In this document: positions 45,807 through 56,793 of the stretch, in pieces
How the letters are laid out: each line of letters opens with the position of its first letter
Position numbering within the stretch: the first letter of the stretch is position 1
Source: Chitinophaga caseinilytica
GTDB taxonomy: Bacteria > Bacteroidota > Bacteroidia > Chitinophagales > Chitinophagaceae
Assembly (NCBI RefSeq): GCF_038396765.1
Contig: NZ_CP150096.1
Location: forward strand, 1,533,001 to 1,597,000
Reading direction: 5' to 3'
Length of the DNA: 64,000 nucleotides
Notes under the pieces: generated by a model
Databases searched by the model: none
What the model was told of the DNA's origin: nothing
What the model saw: only the letters and a program-made list of their open reading frames with translations
Made by a program: the position numbers and the translations under genes

Positions 45807-45833
45807 ACCGCCCGGACAAATCTGCCGGGCGGT
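45807..45833 (-). terminator. Terminator after the acyltransferase-like gene
   Basis: 9-bp stem ACCGCCCGG/CCGGGCGGT, 9-base loop; on the minus strand followed by TTCATTTTTC. It separates this gene from gmd downstream. Confidence 0.75.
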
Positions 45834-45849
45834 CTGCATCTATCCGTCG

Positions 45850-46983
45850 TTACACACGTATATAAATTTTCTTTCTATCCATCCACCATCCCACGAGCCA
45901 CAGCAGCAGCACATGGAACAGTGCGAAGGCCAGGGAGCCCGGGTAATCGCCCAGGGCGGGCTGGAAAATATGATGGTACATCCAGCTGTAAAGCCCTTCA
46001 TGGTCAGGGCCGAGCCGGAAATAGGTGTAAGTGTCTACCAGCATGCCCGACAGCACGTAAATGAACAGCGGGTTTTTCCCGAACACTTCGAAGAAGTAGG
46101 TCCCTTTGCCCTGCCAGCCTTTCATTTCGATGAGGTAAATGAGGACGGAAAGCACGAGGGTGGCCAGGCCTACGGTGTAAAGCACATAGGAGCTGGTCCA
46201 GATTTTCTTGTTGATGGGGAAAACGGAGCTCCACAGCAGTGCGATGGCGATGAGGGCCGATCCGGCGATCACCAGTTTGAGGAGCATGCCGCGGGCATGA
46301 CGGTTTTTCTGAACATACGCGCCTACCAGGAAGCCGAACACCACGTTCCCGACGGCGGGCAGGGTGCTGAGGAGCCCTTCCGGCTCGAAAGCCACGCCTT
46401 CGCCATGGTACATGTGCGATTCGCCGAGGATGGCGAGGTCGATGGCCTGGCCTGCGTGGCCGGTCATGCTGTAAGGGTCTCCGGGCGCGCCGAAGAAATA
46501 CATCACGGCCCAATAGCCCAGCAAAATGAGGACGGTGGCGATGGCGGCGCCTTTTGGTTTCAGGTAGTGGATGAGCAATGCCCCGATGCAATAGCACAGC
46601 GCGATGCGTTGCAGCACGCCGAGAATGCGGAGGTTATTGAAGTCCATGAAATTGAAATGCCCTTCCGCGTCGTAGCGCCCGAACGGATACATGTTCAGGA
46701 ACAGGCCGATGAAGAAAATGAGGGCCGTCCGCTTGAAGATCTTGCCCAGCACCTGCGCATTGTTCAGGGTGTTGAACTTCTTCATGGCAAAGCTCATGGC
46801 GTTGCCCACGGCAAAAAGGAAGAACGGGAACACCAGGTCGGTAGGCGTACAGCCGTTCCATTTGGCGTGGTTGAGCGGCGCATACACGTACTGCCAGCTG
46901 CCCGGTGTGTTCACGAGGATCATACAGGCAACCGTCAATCCGCGAAATACATCTAAGGATAGAAAGCGTTGATTTTGGTTCAT
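45850..46983 (-). CDS. Acyltransferase-like membrane protein (DUF5009/HGSNAT type)
   Basis: A 377-aa inner-membrane protein with about ten helices. It opens with the family motif RFLSLDVFRGLTVACMILVNTPGSW, followed by PTDLVFPFFLFAVGNAMSF and IFKRTALIFFIGLFLNMYPF. This family is related to heparan-alpha-glucosaminide N-acetyltransferase and NagX; members move acyl groups or sugars across the membrane, but the substrate is not defined. Start at ATG 46983; a GTG two codons upstream is possible. Monocistronic. Confidence 0.82.
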   Translation of the reverse strand: MNQNQRFLSLDVFRGLTVACMILVNTPGSWQYVYAPLNHAKWNGCTPTDLVFPFFLFAVGNAMSFAMKKFNTLNNAQVLGKIFKRTALIFFIGLFLNMYPFGRYDAEGHFNFMDFNNLRILGVLQRIALCYCIGALLIHYLKPKGAAIATVLILLGYWAVMYFFGAPGDPYSMTGHAGQAIDLAILGESHMYHGEGVAFEPEGLLSTLPAVGNVVFGFLVGAYVQKNRHARGMLLKLVIAGSALIAIALLWSSVFPINKKIWTSSYVLYTVGLATLVLSVLIYLIEMKGWQGKGTYFFEVFGKNPLFIYVLSGMLVDTYTYFRLGPDHEGLYSWMYHHIFQPALGDYPGSLAFALFHVLLLWLVGWWMDRKKIYIRV

Positions 46984-47049
46984 TGGCACGGGTTTATCCG
47001 TTAAATCTAAACCAAAATCCCGAAAAATGCTAGTCCGTTAACGTTACCG

Positions 47050-48946
<1,897 letters not shown>

Positions 48947-49234
48947 GGCGCGAAGTTAAACCCTTTTCAGAAAATTGGTTTTTTCAATATTTTTTTCGTA
49001 TATTCATAAAGGGAATAACAGATGGGATTTTTTTCAATGGGAACCTTATTTATAGCCTTCCAGCATTACTATAAGAATCAACTAATTTAATGGCATCCCG
49101 TAATTGCTTCGGGTGAAAATGATATAACAGGGGAGCTCCGGCAGAAGCAGGCTCATCCATCGCTTGCCCCAGACACGGCCTTTTTCCATTTTTTTGTGGT
49201 ATCTTTTGTTTGTCTCCCCTGGTTGAAGGAGAAT

Positions 49235-49266
49235 AAAAAATCCTGCCTGTATGGGCGGGATTTTTT
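49235..49266 (+). terminator. Orphan plus-strand terminator
   Basis: AAAAAATCCTGCC pairs with GGGCGGGATTTTTT (with G-U pairs), short loop. No plus-strand gene precedes it closely. Confidence 0.6.
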
Positions 49267-49290
49267 CGTTGATGGGGTGATGGGAATGGA

Positions 49291-49317
49291 AAAGCCTCCC
49301 CTGGAGAGGGAGGCTTT
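49291..49317 (-). terminator. Terminator of the 32-aa membrane peptide gene
   Basis: Perfect 10-bp stem AAAGCCTCCC and complement with a 7-base loop, 45 bases beyond the stop on the minus strand. The T run is short. Confidence 0.6.
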
Positions 49318-49362
49318 AAATCGATTTTGCTACAGAAAATGATGTTTTAGGTTAGGTAGGGA

Positions 49363-49461
49363 TTATTGGGCTTTTTCGACCTTCTTCATGATCCATGCGA
49401 AGGAGAAGAGGCCTACGAATACGATCCCTCCGGAGAGAAAATTCAGGAACAGGCTAGTCAT
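49363..49461 (-). CDS. 32-aa single-helix membrane peptide
   Basis: MTSLFLNFLSGGIVFVGLFS continues FAWIMKKVEKAQ: a helix of about 20 hydrophobic residues followed by a positive, then mixed, tail, typical of small inner-membrane subunits such as accessory subunits of oxidases or transporters. It has its own downstream terminator and a clear ATG. The family is not recognised and there is no linked complex. It precedes the long intergenic region and is divergent in function from the neighbouring wzi gene, which lies upstream on the same strand with its own terminator. Confidence 0.6.
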   Translation of the reverse strand: MTSLFLNFLSGGIVFVGLFSFAWIMKKVEKAQ

Positions 49462-49547
49462 GACAATTAGATTAAAGTACTGTTCCTAAGTTATGGAATA
49501 AAGTGATATAAGTGTTGCAACATTTTCGTGTGATTTTTTGAAACAAA

Positions 49548-49579
49548 ACGAAAGCCCCTCTGTGCGGAGGGGCTTTCGT
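49548..49579 (-). terminator. Terminator of the wzi-like gene
   Basis: Perfect 13-bp stem ACGAAAGCCCCTC and complement, 6-base loop; on the minus strand followed by TTTGTTT. Confidence 0.88.
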
Positions 49580-49598
49580 ATATAAATAAATTAAATTC

Positions 49599-51187
49599 TT
49601 AGAAATCGTAATAGAATTGACGGAAGGTGCTGCGGAGGCCGAAGTTGAAGATGAACTCGCGGTTGGTGCGCAGGTCGTTTTTCTCGTTACGGAGTGCTGC
49701 GGAGGCTTCCAGCCGGAGGTTGTATTTCGGGTTGAGGACGAAGGCGATGGTGCCCTGGCCGTAGAAGAGGTTCGTTTTGAGGCCCTGGCCGATTTTGTTG
49801 TTGTAATCTTTTTCCCGGCTGGTGTAGGGTTTGAAAATGTCTCCGCCCCAGTTTTCGTCGGGGTTGGCATCCTGTCCGTGCTGGCTGTAATTGAGCTGCC
49901 CCCTGAAATACCAGCGTTTAAATGTGTAGGACGCGATGCCCAGCATTTCGTTGAAATTCGCGCCCAGCGGGTGTGCCAGCGATTGGCCGTAATGGGTATA
50001 GCTCGCCAGGTTATTCCTGAATGAATAAGTGTATGGTCGTACAACGTTATATTCTGCCTGTACATCCAGCTTATTGACTTTGAACAGGTCGAAAGCCTTG
50101 ACGCCAAATTGGGCAGCCCATTTATTGGCCCACCATCCATTACCGCCGGTGAATTCCTTCAGTTTGAACTCATCCAGAACAAACTGGCCGTAGAGCGTGG
50201 TTTTGGGGAATAGCTTGTACTTGGCGTTCATGCCGAGAACGGAGTTATCTGAAGAGCCGACGGAGTATTCGGACGGGCGGAGGAAAATGATCGGATTCAG
50301 GTAGCTCCAGTCGAACCCGCGTTTACGACCTGCGGTATCCACATCGCCCCAAATGATGGCATCGAACAGGCCGACCGTGAGTTTTTTGGAAGCATTCCAG
50401 TCGAGGAAATGGTACACGCCCCATTTTTTTGGATAGCCTACGCCTTCATAAGCTTCGCCAACCGTTTTGGATCCGATATCCATGAATTGGGTCCACATGG
50501 AAGTATATTGAAACTGGCCCAGGGTGCCTGTGATCCGCAAATAAGGGTAGCTAAACCCTATGTCTGACAGGATCATGGAGCGATAGCCGTCTCCGAAGGA
50601 GTTGGTCCCATACCCGAGTGTGAAATTCACATATTTGCTGGGTGTGTAGGAAATCAAAGCGTTGACGTAAGAGAAATCATACGTTTTACCAATCTTGTCA
50701 TTGTATTTGATCATGCCCTGTCCGGGTAAGACGCGGTGCCGGTTTACGAAGCTGTCGAGATACCGGGGGAAAACGCCCTGGTTTTCGTAAAAGGAGCTTT
50801 CGAAATAAAAATTCCTGCCGATGTTGCCCTGCACTTTCACGCCCCGGGTATTGAGCCAGGGGTGCGGTTCTGATTGCTTTTCCCGATTTGCCAATCAGGG
50901 AGGAAGTCGACGAATACGTTGAAATCGGGCTCCCTGAATTCGAACAGGTGTTCCTTGAATAATTTGCGGTGAAACCAGGAGCGGCGCGTACTGTCGGCCG
51001 GGTCGTACAATGCGGAATTGTCCTCATGAAGGATCGGTTGCAACGCAGAGTGCCGGTTTACGGAATCCAGGTAAATTTCACGGATATTTTGGTAATGGTA
51101 GGGGCTGATAACCGGCGCTTTTTCCTGTGCGTTCGCAGCTTGGGCAGTTAATAGCAATGGAATGGCTACGCGGAAGAAATTCTTCAT
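49599..51187 (-). pseudogene. Wzi-like capsule assembly barrel protein, frameshifted
   Basis: An outer-membrane beta-barrel of the capsule assembly Wzi family. The N-terminal frame has a signal peptide (QAANAQ, cleavage near residue 21) and a helical start, and stops after NRTPGSIPGA. The barrel continues in the next frame (WLNTRGVKVQGNIGRNFYFE). One extra C in the C4 run at 50859-50862 gives NRTPWLNTRG and a 529-aa protein; the barrel strands (YVNFTLGYGTNSFGDGYRSM, NPIIFLRPSEYSVGSSDN) are intact to the terminal Phe. Wzi anchors capsule to the cell surface in other Gram-negatives, fitting the neighbouring glycan genes. Confidence 0.82.
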
Positions 51188-51293
51188 TTCGTTTGATTTG
51201 AGTTCACGGATGGCAAAAACCATGCCTTGGAGTGGCAAAGATAAACGATCCGGGCCGAACATAAGAAAACGTCCCATAATCTCTTAAAATGCA

Positions 51294-51301
51294 TATTTTT
51301 G
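51294..51301 (+). promoter_or_regulatory. -7 element (TATTTTTG) of the plus glycan operon
   Basis: Exact TAnnTTTG match 99 bases before the acyltransferase ATG, on the plus strand and divergent from the wzi-like gene. Confidence 0.5.
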
Positions 51302-51400
51302 CGTCGCCTGATGCAATGCCCCTCAAGCCCCGGGATCTACATTCTGGAGCGTAAGGTAAAAATTGGCCCGGTTATCAAAATCAACTGTTAATTTATTATC

Positions 51401-52590
51401 ATGAAGAGATTTGAAGCGCTTGATGGACTCCGGGGAATTTGTGCAATGTTTGTTGTGCTCTTCCATATACATGTTCTGTTGAGTTTTGCTGAATTTCCGT
51501 TCTTCAGGAACGGTCGGTATTTCGTTGAGTTTTTCTTTATCCTGAGCGGGTTCGTCATGTATTTCACGTACGGCAAACGATCGTTCGCGGAAGGGCAGTT
51601 CAAGGATTTTCTGATCAGCAGAACGTTTCGCATTTTCCCGATGCATGTCTGCATGCTCCTCTTTTTCATTGCCTTCGAGGCGATCAAGCTTTTTGCCTCC
51701 GGTACGGTGTCAGCCTGAACAATGCGCCCTTCAGCGGGGCTACCGCACCATCGGAAATATTGCCGAATCTTTTCCTGCTGCAGGCCTGGATCCCTGCTGC
51801 CGATACCGAATCTTTCAATTCCGTGGCCTGGAGTATCAGTGTCGAGTTTTACATATATATCATCTTTGCCTTTATCCTGACGGTTTTCGGCAAAGTCAGG
51901 AACCCGGTATTTGCAGGTATTGCCATCTTTGCGCTGGCCGCGTTGCATTGGGAATGGTACGTCCTCAAACCCGCAGTGCTGAGTGGCCTTTCCTGTTTTT
52001 TCCTGGGTAGCCTTGCATATGAGATCTATGAGCGCCTTCAGGCACGGATAAACGCAAAAGCTGCCGGTTTTTTTATTTTTGCGGAATGCATACTGGTGCT
52101 CGCAATTTATCTTCTCCTCCCGTCCGATGTGCCCGCAAAGCGATTGTTAATAACCCTTCTGTTTTCCGTTACCGTTATCGTTTTTGCATTTGAAATGGGC
52201 CCGGTGTCTCGTTTGCTGAAGAAATCAGTCATTAATTACCTCGGTAAACTCAGTTATTCGATCTATATAACGCATTTTGGAATACTGACCGTTTTACTCG
52301 GGTTAGCAATGGTGGCCGGGAAAATCCTCAAGTTCAATTTTACCCCGATGGTCGGGGATGTCAGATATATCACTACGGGAAACCTGCTCTTCGATAACCT
52401 TTTGGTACTTGCCATCCTTACGCTTATCGTATTTATTTCAAGCCTCACCTACCGGTTCATCGAACTGAAAGGGATCGGGGCCGGCAAGCGGTTGAAGTCT
52501 TTGGGAAAACCGGCTGCCAGAACGCTGCAGGAAGAGATAGCTCCCGTTCCGGATAAATTCATCAATCAACATGGAAAACAGACAAATTAA
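51401..52590 (+). pseudogene. Acyltransferase 3 family membrane protein, frameshifted
   Basis: An integral membrane O-acyltransferase, likely O-acetylating a sugar. It starts MKRFEALDGLRGICAMFVVLFHIH (R-x10-H motif) and FFILSGFVMYFTYG, and stops after LFASGTVSA. The rest continues one frame over (FCLRYGVSLNNAPFSG, AWSISVEFYIYII, SIYITHFGIL). One extra T in the T5 run at 51690-51694 restores 396 residues with about ten helices. The end overlaps the following glycosyltransferase by 20 bases, so the two are coupled. Target glycan unknown. Confidence 0.8.
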
Positions 52591-53773
52591 AGTCATTCGA
52601 ATACTGAATAGAAGTAGTATTGGAGGCCCCGTTCTTAATGCGTTGTACCTGACCAAGTACATGGCGCCGGATTTCGAAACCAAGCTGATTTGCGGCCCCA
52701 ACCGGGAAGACGAAGAATCCGCTGATTTCCTTTTCAATCAGCACGAAGTCCGGTACGAATCTATTACTGATTTGAAAAGGGAGGTGAATTTATGGGGCGA
52801 CGTTAGTTCTTTCTGGCGATTGGTGAAAGTGATCAAGGCCTATAAGCCCGATATCGTCCATACCCATGCCGCCAAGGCCGGTGCCCTCGGCAGGCTGGCT
52901 GCCTTTTACTGCCGAGTGCCCGTAGTGGTACATACCTTTCACGGGCATGTGTTTCATAGCTATTTCGGTAAATGGAAAACGCAGGCTTACATCTGGATTG
53001 AGCGGTTCCTTGCGCGGTTAAGTACGAGGATTATTGCCATCAGCGATATCCAGCGTTCCGAACTGTCGGAAACCTTCAATATATGTAAGCCCGAACGTAT
53101 CACCGTGGTGCCCAATGGTATCGACCTGGATAAGTTTCAGGCAGGGATGGAGGAACGGAGGACCGAATGGAGGGCGAAATACGGACTGAAGCCCGAAGAG
53201 ATTGCGGTTGGGATCGTGGGCCGGCTGGCACCTGTGAAAGACCATATTTTCTTTACCAGGATAATTGCTGCGATGAAATCCCGCGGAGGCGTGAAAAATG
53301 TGCGCTTTTTTATCATTGGCGATGGAGAATGTAAGGAAGAGATCATGGCAGCACTGGATGCGGCAGGGATATCCTACAGCTATTCACCTGCTTCTCCGGA
53401 TAATAAGGAAGTGATTTTTACGTCGTGGGAGAAAAACATGGTGAATGCGTATGCAGGCATGGATATTGCAGTATTGACATCCCTGAACGAAGGTACGCCC
53501 ATGACGCTGATCGAGGCGCATGCCGCAGGATTACCGGTCGTTTCTACCAATGTGGGCGGGGTTGCCAATGTTGTTTTGGACAACAAGTCCGGATACCTGG
53601 TGAAGCATGGTGATGTTGATGATTTTGCCGAAAAATTACGGCGATTGACAGGGGACGCCGAGTTGCGGCGGCAATTCTCCACAGAAGGGAAACGTTACGT
53701 CTTGTCGATTTATAGTTATCAGCGCCTCGTCAGGGATATGAAGTCCCTTTATGCCGACCTGGTGAACAAATAA
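52571..53773 (+). CDS. Glycosyltransferase, GT4 family
   Basis: A 400-aa GT-B enzyme. N-terminal domain: VIRILNRSSIGGPVLNALYL and KPDIVHTHAAKAGALGRLAA; C-terminal domain: VGIVGRLAPVKDHIFF, ITVVPNGIDLDKF, and the donor-binding SLNEGTPMTLIEAHAAGLPVV (E-x7-E region). Such enzymes transfer a sugar from a nucleotide donor to a lipid-linked glycan on the cytoplasmic face. Its ATG lies inside the end of the acyltransferase gene. Specific donor and acceptor unknown. Confidence 0.88.
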   Translation: MENRQIKVIRILNRSSIGGPVLNALYLTKYMAPDFETKLICGPNREDEESADFLFNQHEVRYESITDLKREVNLWGDVSSFWRLVKVIKAYKPDIVHTHAAKAGALGRLAAFYCRVPVVVHTFHGHVFHSYFGKWKTQAYIWIERFLARLSTRIIAISDIQRSELSETFNICKPERITVVPNGIDLDKFQAGMEERRTEWRAKYGLKPEEIAVGIVGRLAPVKDHIFFTRIIAAMKSRGGVKNVRFFIIGDGECKEEIMAALDAAGISYSYSPASPDNKEVIFTSWEKNMVNAYAGMDIAVLTSLNEGTPMTLIEAHAAGLPVVSTNVGGVANVVLDNKSGYLVKHGDVDDFAEKLRRLTGDAELRRQFSTEGKRYVLSIYSYQRLVRDMKSLYADLVNK

Positions 53774-53809
53774 AGGGGAAGAATTGTAAAGAGGAATAAT
53801 ACATTCATC

Positions 53810-54907
53810 ATGACCATACGTACTGTAAGAATAATATTAATATTAATATCCTGCATGCTGTGCATGGTAATAAAGGTCCATGCCCAGGGTGGCCGTAAGT
53901 CCGTTCAACTCGCGCAGGTGCTTCCGGCGGGTTACGACAAATCCGGCAGCAAGGACTACACGAAATTGATCCAGGAGGCGATGGACAAGTATGATACGGT
54001 ATATTTTCCCGCCATTCCCCTGCGTGTGTCGAGGCAAGGCCTGAATGTGAGGAGCAATCAGACGCTTATATTTAAAAAGGGAAGTAAATTGATGCTGGAG
54101 CCTACGAACCTTCCCCAATACGAAATACTTCGGGTAAAGGACGTGCGTAATGTTCGGTTGATAGGCCCCAATATCGTGGGAGATCGTAAGCAACATATCG
54201 GCAATGGTGGAGAATGGGGAATGGGTATCTCCATACTCGGCAGCAGTAATGTGTATATCTCCGGAGCCGTGATCAGGGATTGTTGGGGTGATGGGATTTA
54301 TGTAAGTGAAACGCTTGACAAAAATTATTCGGAAAACGTAACGATCCTTTCGACGCTTTGCGACAATAACAGGAGAAATGGTATCAGTGTAATTTCAGTA
54401 AAGAACCTGCTGATCAGGAATTCCAGTTTCAACAATACGAACGGGGCCAGGCCAATGTGCGGGATAGACATTGAGCCGAACCACTCGGGCAACATCGTGG
54501 AAAATGTCAGACTGGAGAACATTAAAACAGACAACAATGGACTATGGGGAATTGCCATTTGCCTGGATAAGACAGAGTTGATTAACAAGCATTTCAAGGT
54601 GCACAATCAGACTACGCCCGTTTCTGTTACGATCTTGAATCATGTTGATACGAGATCTGAAAGCAGCTTGTTTCTCATGACCAATGCCGGCGGGAACGCG
54701 AAGGCCAGCCGCAATGCTAATTTCAGAAAGGGAGATATCAAGATCATAAATCCTGATTGGCAGCCTAAGAAAACACCTATTAACGCAGAGAATTATGCGG
54801 CGGGAGGAGCGGCTGTAAACATCAGCTTTGGTAAAAGTAAAAGTAAATTGCGCAGCGCCGCCAAAGGCGATATCCCGGCAGTCTTATCCAACGTTTCCAT
54901 CCGATAA
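53810..54907 (+). CDS. Right-handed beta-helix exported protein
   Basis: A 365-aa exported protein: signal peptide to about residue 25 (VIKVHAQ), then a parallel beta-helix (VKDVRNVRLIGPNIVGDRKQ; SSNVYISGAVIRDCWGDGIYVSE; ISVKNLLIRNSSFNNTNG; SGNIVENVRLENIKTDNNGLWG). These are pectate-lyase-type helix coils. A polysaccharide lyase, epimerase or phage-tail-like binding role is possible; no catalytic set is evident by eye. It ends the plus-strand glycan set, 14 bases from the converging asnB, without an obvious terminator. Confidence 0.78.
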   Translation: MTIRTVRIILILISCMLCMVIKVHAQGGRKSVQLAQVLPAGYDKSGSKDYTKLIQEAMDKYDTVYFPAIPLRVSRQGLNVRSNQTLIFKKGSKLMLEPTNLPQYEILRVKDVRNVRLIGPNIVGDRKQHIGNGGEWGMGISILGSSNVYISGAVIRDCWGDGIYVSETLDKNYSENVTILSTLCDNNRRNGISVISVKNLLIRNSSFNNTNGARPMCGIDIEPNHSGNIVENVRLENIKTDNNGLWGIAICLDKTELINKHFKVHNQTTPVSVTILNHVDTRSESSLFLMTNAGGNAKASRNANFRKGDIKIINPDWQPKKTPINAENYAAGGAAVNISFGKSKSKLRSAAKGDIPAVLSNVSIR

Positions 54908-54921
54908 ACAAAAAACTGTCG

Positions 54922-56790
54922 TTATCTGACCAGGGAGCGGTTCCGCCAAACATACCATACGAATATGTTCCAGAGCAGATTGGAATGATCTTCCTTTCCG
55001 GCCCTATGATCTTGCAGTAACCGGCAGACAACATTGTATTGGAGGAATTCGTCTTTAGGCCCTGCGGCATTGAATACTTCATCAATAAAAGTATACTCCG
55101 GATTCCTGAACCACTCTTTAAGGGGTACGCTGAACCCTTTTTTAGGCCTTTCATACAATTCGGCAGGCATATACCGGCTCAGCAATTGACGGGTGATGTG
55201 CTTTAGTGAGTTGCCATTGACCTTTTCTGAAAGTGGTAAACGGGCAGAAAATGCCAGTATTCTCTTATCCAGGAAAGGCGCCCTGGTTTCCAGGCTGTTG
55301 GCCATGGCAGACCGGTCCACTTTGACCAGGATATCATCTGGCAGATAGGTCTTGAAATCGAAATACATGAACTGGTCGAGCAATGTTGCACCCGGTACGC
55401 CATGCTTGGCAAGTTGTGACCCATCCTCTGCCCGGATATTCAATAAACCCGCCGGGATCGGGTTACAGGAAAGTTTCCCGTAGAGCCCTTCCGGGGACTT
55501 TAACCCCGATAACTGCCCGTATTTTTTCCTGCCCGCAGGAGTCAATGATGCAACCAGCTCTATGGACTTCAGCATTGCTGTGGGAACATTTCCAATGCGC
55601 TGGTGGATTTCCCGCGCACGGAGATACTTTTTATATCCGCCGAAAACTTCGTCCCCACCGTCGCCCGAAAGGCTTACCGTTACATGTTTGCGCACGAACC
55701 GGGATAAAAGGAAGGTAGGGATTTGGGAGGAATCACCGAAAGGTTCATCGAATTGGGCCGGGACGCTTACGGCTAGTTCATCCAGTTCCCTGGTGGAAAA
55801 CAGATATTCGTGATGATCGGTCCCGATGTGCCTGGCTACATTTTTTGCGAACGGAGCTTCATTGAAATCCGGATTATCGAAGCCGATCGTATAAGTATTG
55901 ATTTTGCGGGACGCATTTTTCTGCATGATGGCAACGATCAGGGAGGAATCGATACCACCGGAGAGGAATGCCCCCAGGGGAACGTCTGAAATCATTTGTT
56001 GCTGAACGACTTTTTCCAGCGTTTCATTGAAAACGGGAAGAACGTCCTGTTTGTCGATCAGCGGCTCCTGTGCCTCTTGTAAGTGGTTCCAGTAGGGATG
56101 GACAGGGATTTCGGAAAGAGGGAATTTATCCGCGATAGCGGCATTATACGTAAGATAATGGCCGGGTAAGAGTTTGAATGTGTCTTTATAGATCGAGCCG
56201 GGGGCGGGAACGTATGAGTACCGGAAGAACCCGTATACGGACCGGGGATCGATCGTGCTGCTTAATTCGGGTATATTGTCCAGGGCGTTCAGTTCCGAAG
56301 CAAAAAAGAACATGCCGTTGCGGATGCCGTAATAGAGTGGTTTTTCGCCTGCATAATCCCGGATAAGGGTGAGTTCCTGTGCAGATTCGTCCCATACGGC
56401 AATGGCGAACATGCCCATAAGTCGTTGAACGGTGGGGGTGATACCCCAGGTCTCGATACCTTTCAGGATCACTTCCGTATCCGATTGCGTCGTAAATCGG
56501 GCACCGGCGGCAAGCAGTTCCTTTTTCAGCTCGAGATAATTATAGATTTCGCCATTGAATACAATGGTGTAGCGCCCTGCCGGCGATTCCATTGGTTGTG
56601 CCGCGGCTTCGCTGAGATCGATGATGGAGAGCCTTCTGTGCCCAAGCAACGCCTTGCCTCCAGGGTTTTTCCAATAACCGGCACCATCTGGTCCCCGATG
56701 CTGTATATTGGTGCACATCCTGCGAAGGATTTCTTCTGACCGGACGTTTACATTTCCGTTGATTTGTATAAGGCCTGCAATTCCGCACAT
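54922..56790 (-). CDS. asnB: Asparagine synthase (glutamine-hydrolysing)
   Basis: A 622-aa two-domain enzyme. Glutaminase domain starts with the catalytic MCGIAGLI (Cys2) and has HRGPDG and GEIYNY; synthetase domain has the ATP-binding PLGAFLSGGIDSS (277-283) and later YMPAELYERPKKGFSVPLKEWF. It converts aspartate to asparagine, or, in glycan loci, amidates sugar acids by an AsnB-like reaction (as in Wbp/WbmI-type enzymes). It is the last gene of the minus-strand glycan operon, 3 bases after a glycosyltransferase, which makes a glycan-related role plausible. Confidence 0.88.
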   Translation of the reverse strand: MCGIAGLIQINGNVNVRSEEILRRMCTNIQHRGPDGAGYWKNPGGKALLGHRRLSIIDLSEAAAQPMESPAGRYTIVFNGEIYNYLELKKELLAAGARFTTQSDTEVILKGIETWGITPTVQRLMGMFAIAVWDESAQELTLIRDYAGEKPLYYGIRNGMFFFASELNALDNIPELSSTIDPRSVYGFFRYSYVPAPGSIYKDTFKLLPGHYLTYNAAIADKFPLSEIPVHPYWNHLQEAQEPLIDKQDVLPVFNETLEKVVQQQMISDVPLGAFLSGGIDSSLIVAIMQKNASRKINTYTIGFDNPDFNEAPFAKNVARHIGTDHHEYLFSTRELDELAVSVPAQFDEPFGDSSQIPTFLLSRFVRKHVTVSLSGDGGDEVFGGYKKYLRAREIHQRIGNVPTAMLKSIELVASLTPAGRKKYGQLSGLKSPEGLYGKLSCNPIPAGLLNIRAEDGSQLAKHGVPGATLLDQFMYFDFKTYLPDDILVKVDRSAMANSLETRAPFLDKRILAFSARLPLSEKVNGNSLKHITRQLLSRYMPAELYERPKKGFSVPLKEWFRNPEYTFIDEVFNAAGPKDEFLQYNVVCRLLQDHRAGKEDHSNLLWNIFVWYVWRNRSLVR

Positions 56791-56793
56791 ATG

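Larger units (their letters stand above)
48947..49362. other. Intergenic region with two terminators
   Basis: No protein gene is recognised on the left half. It carries a plus-strand terminator at 49235-49266 and a minus-strand one at 49291-49317. The plus terminator implies a short upstream plus transcript; TATCTTTTG at about 49199 is a loose -7 match, but no product is seen. Confidence 0.4.
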
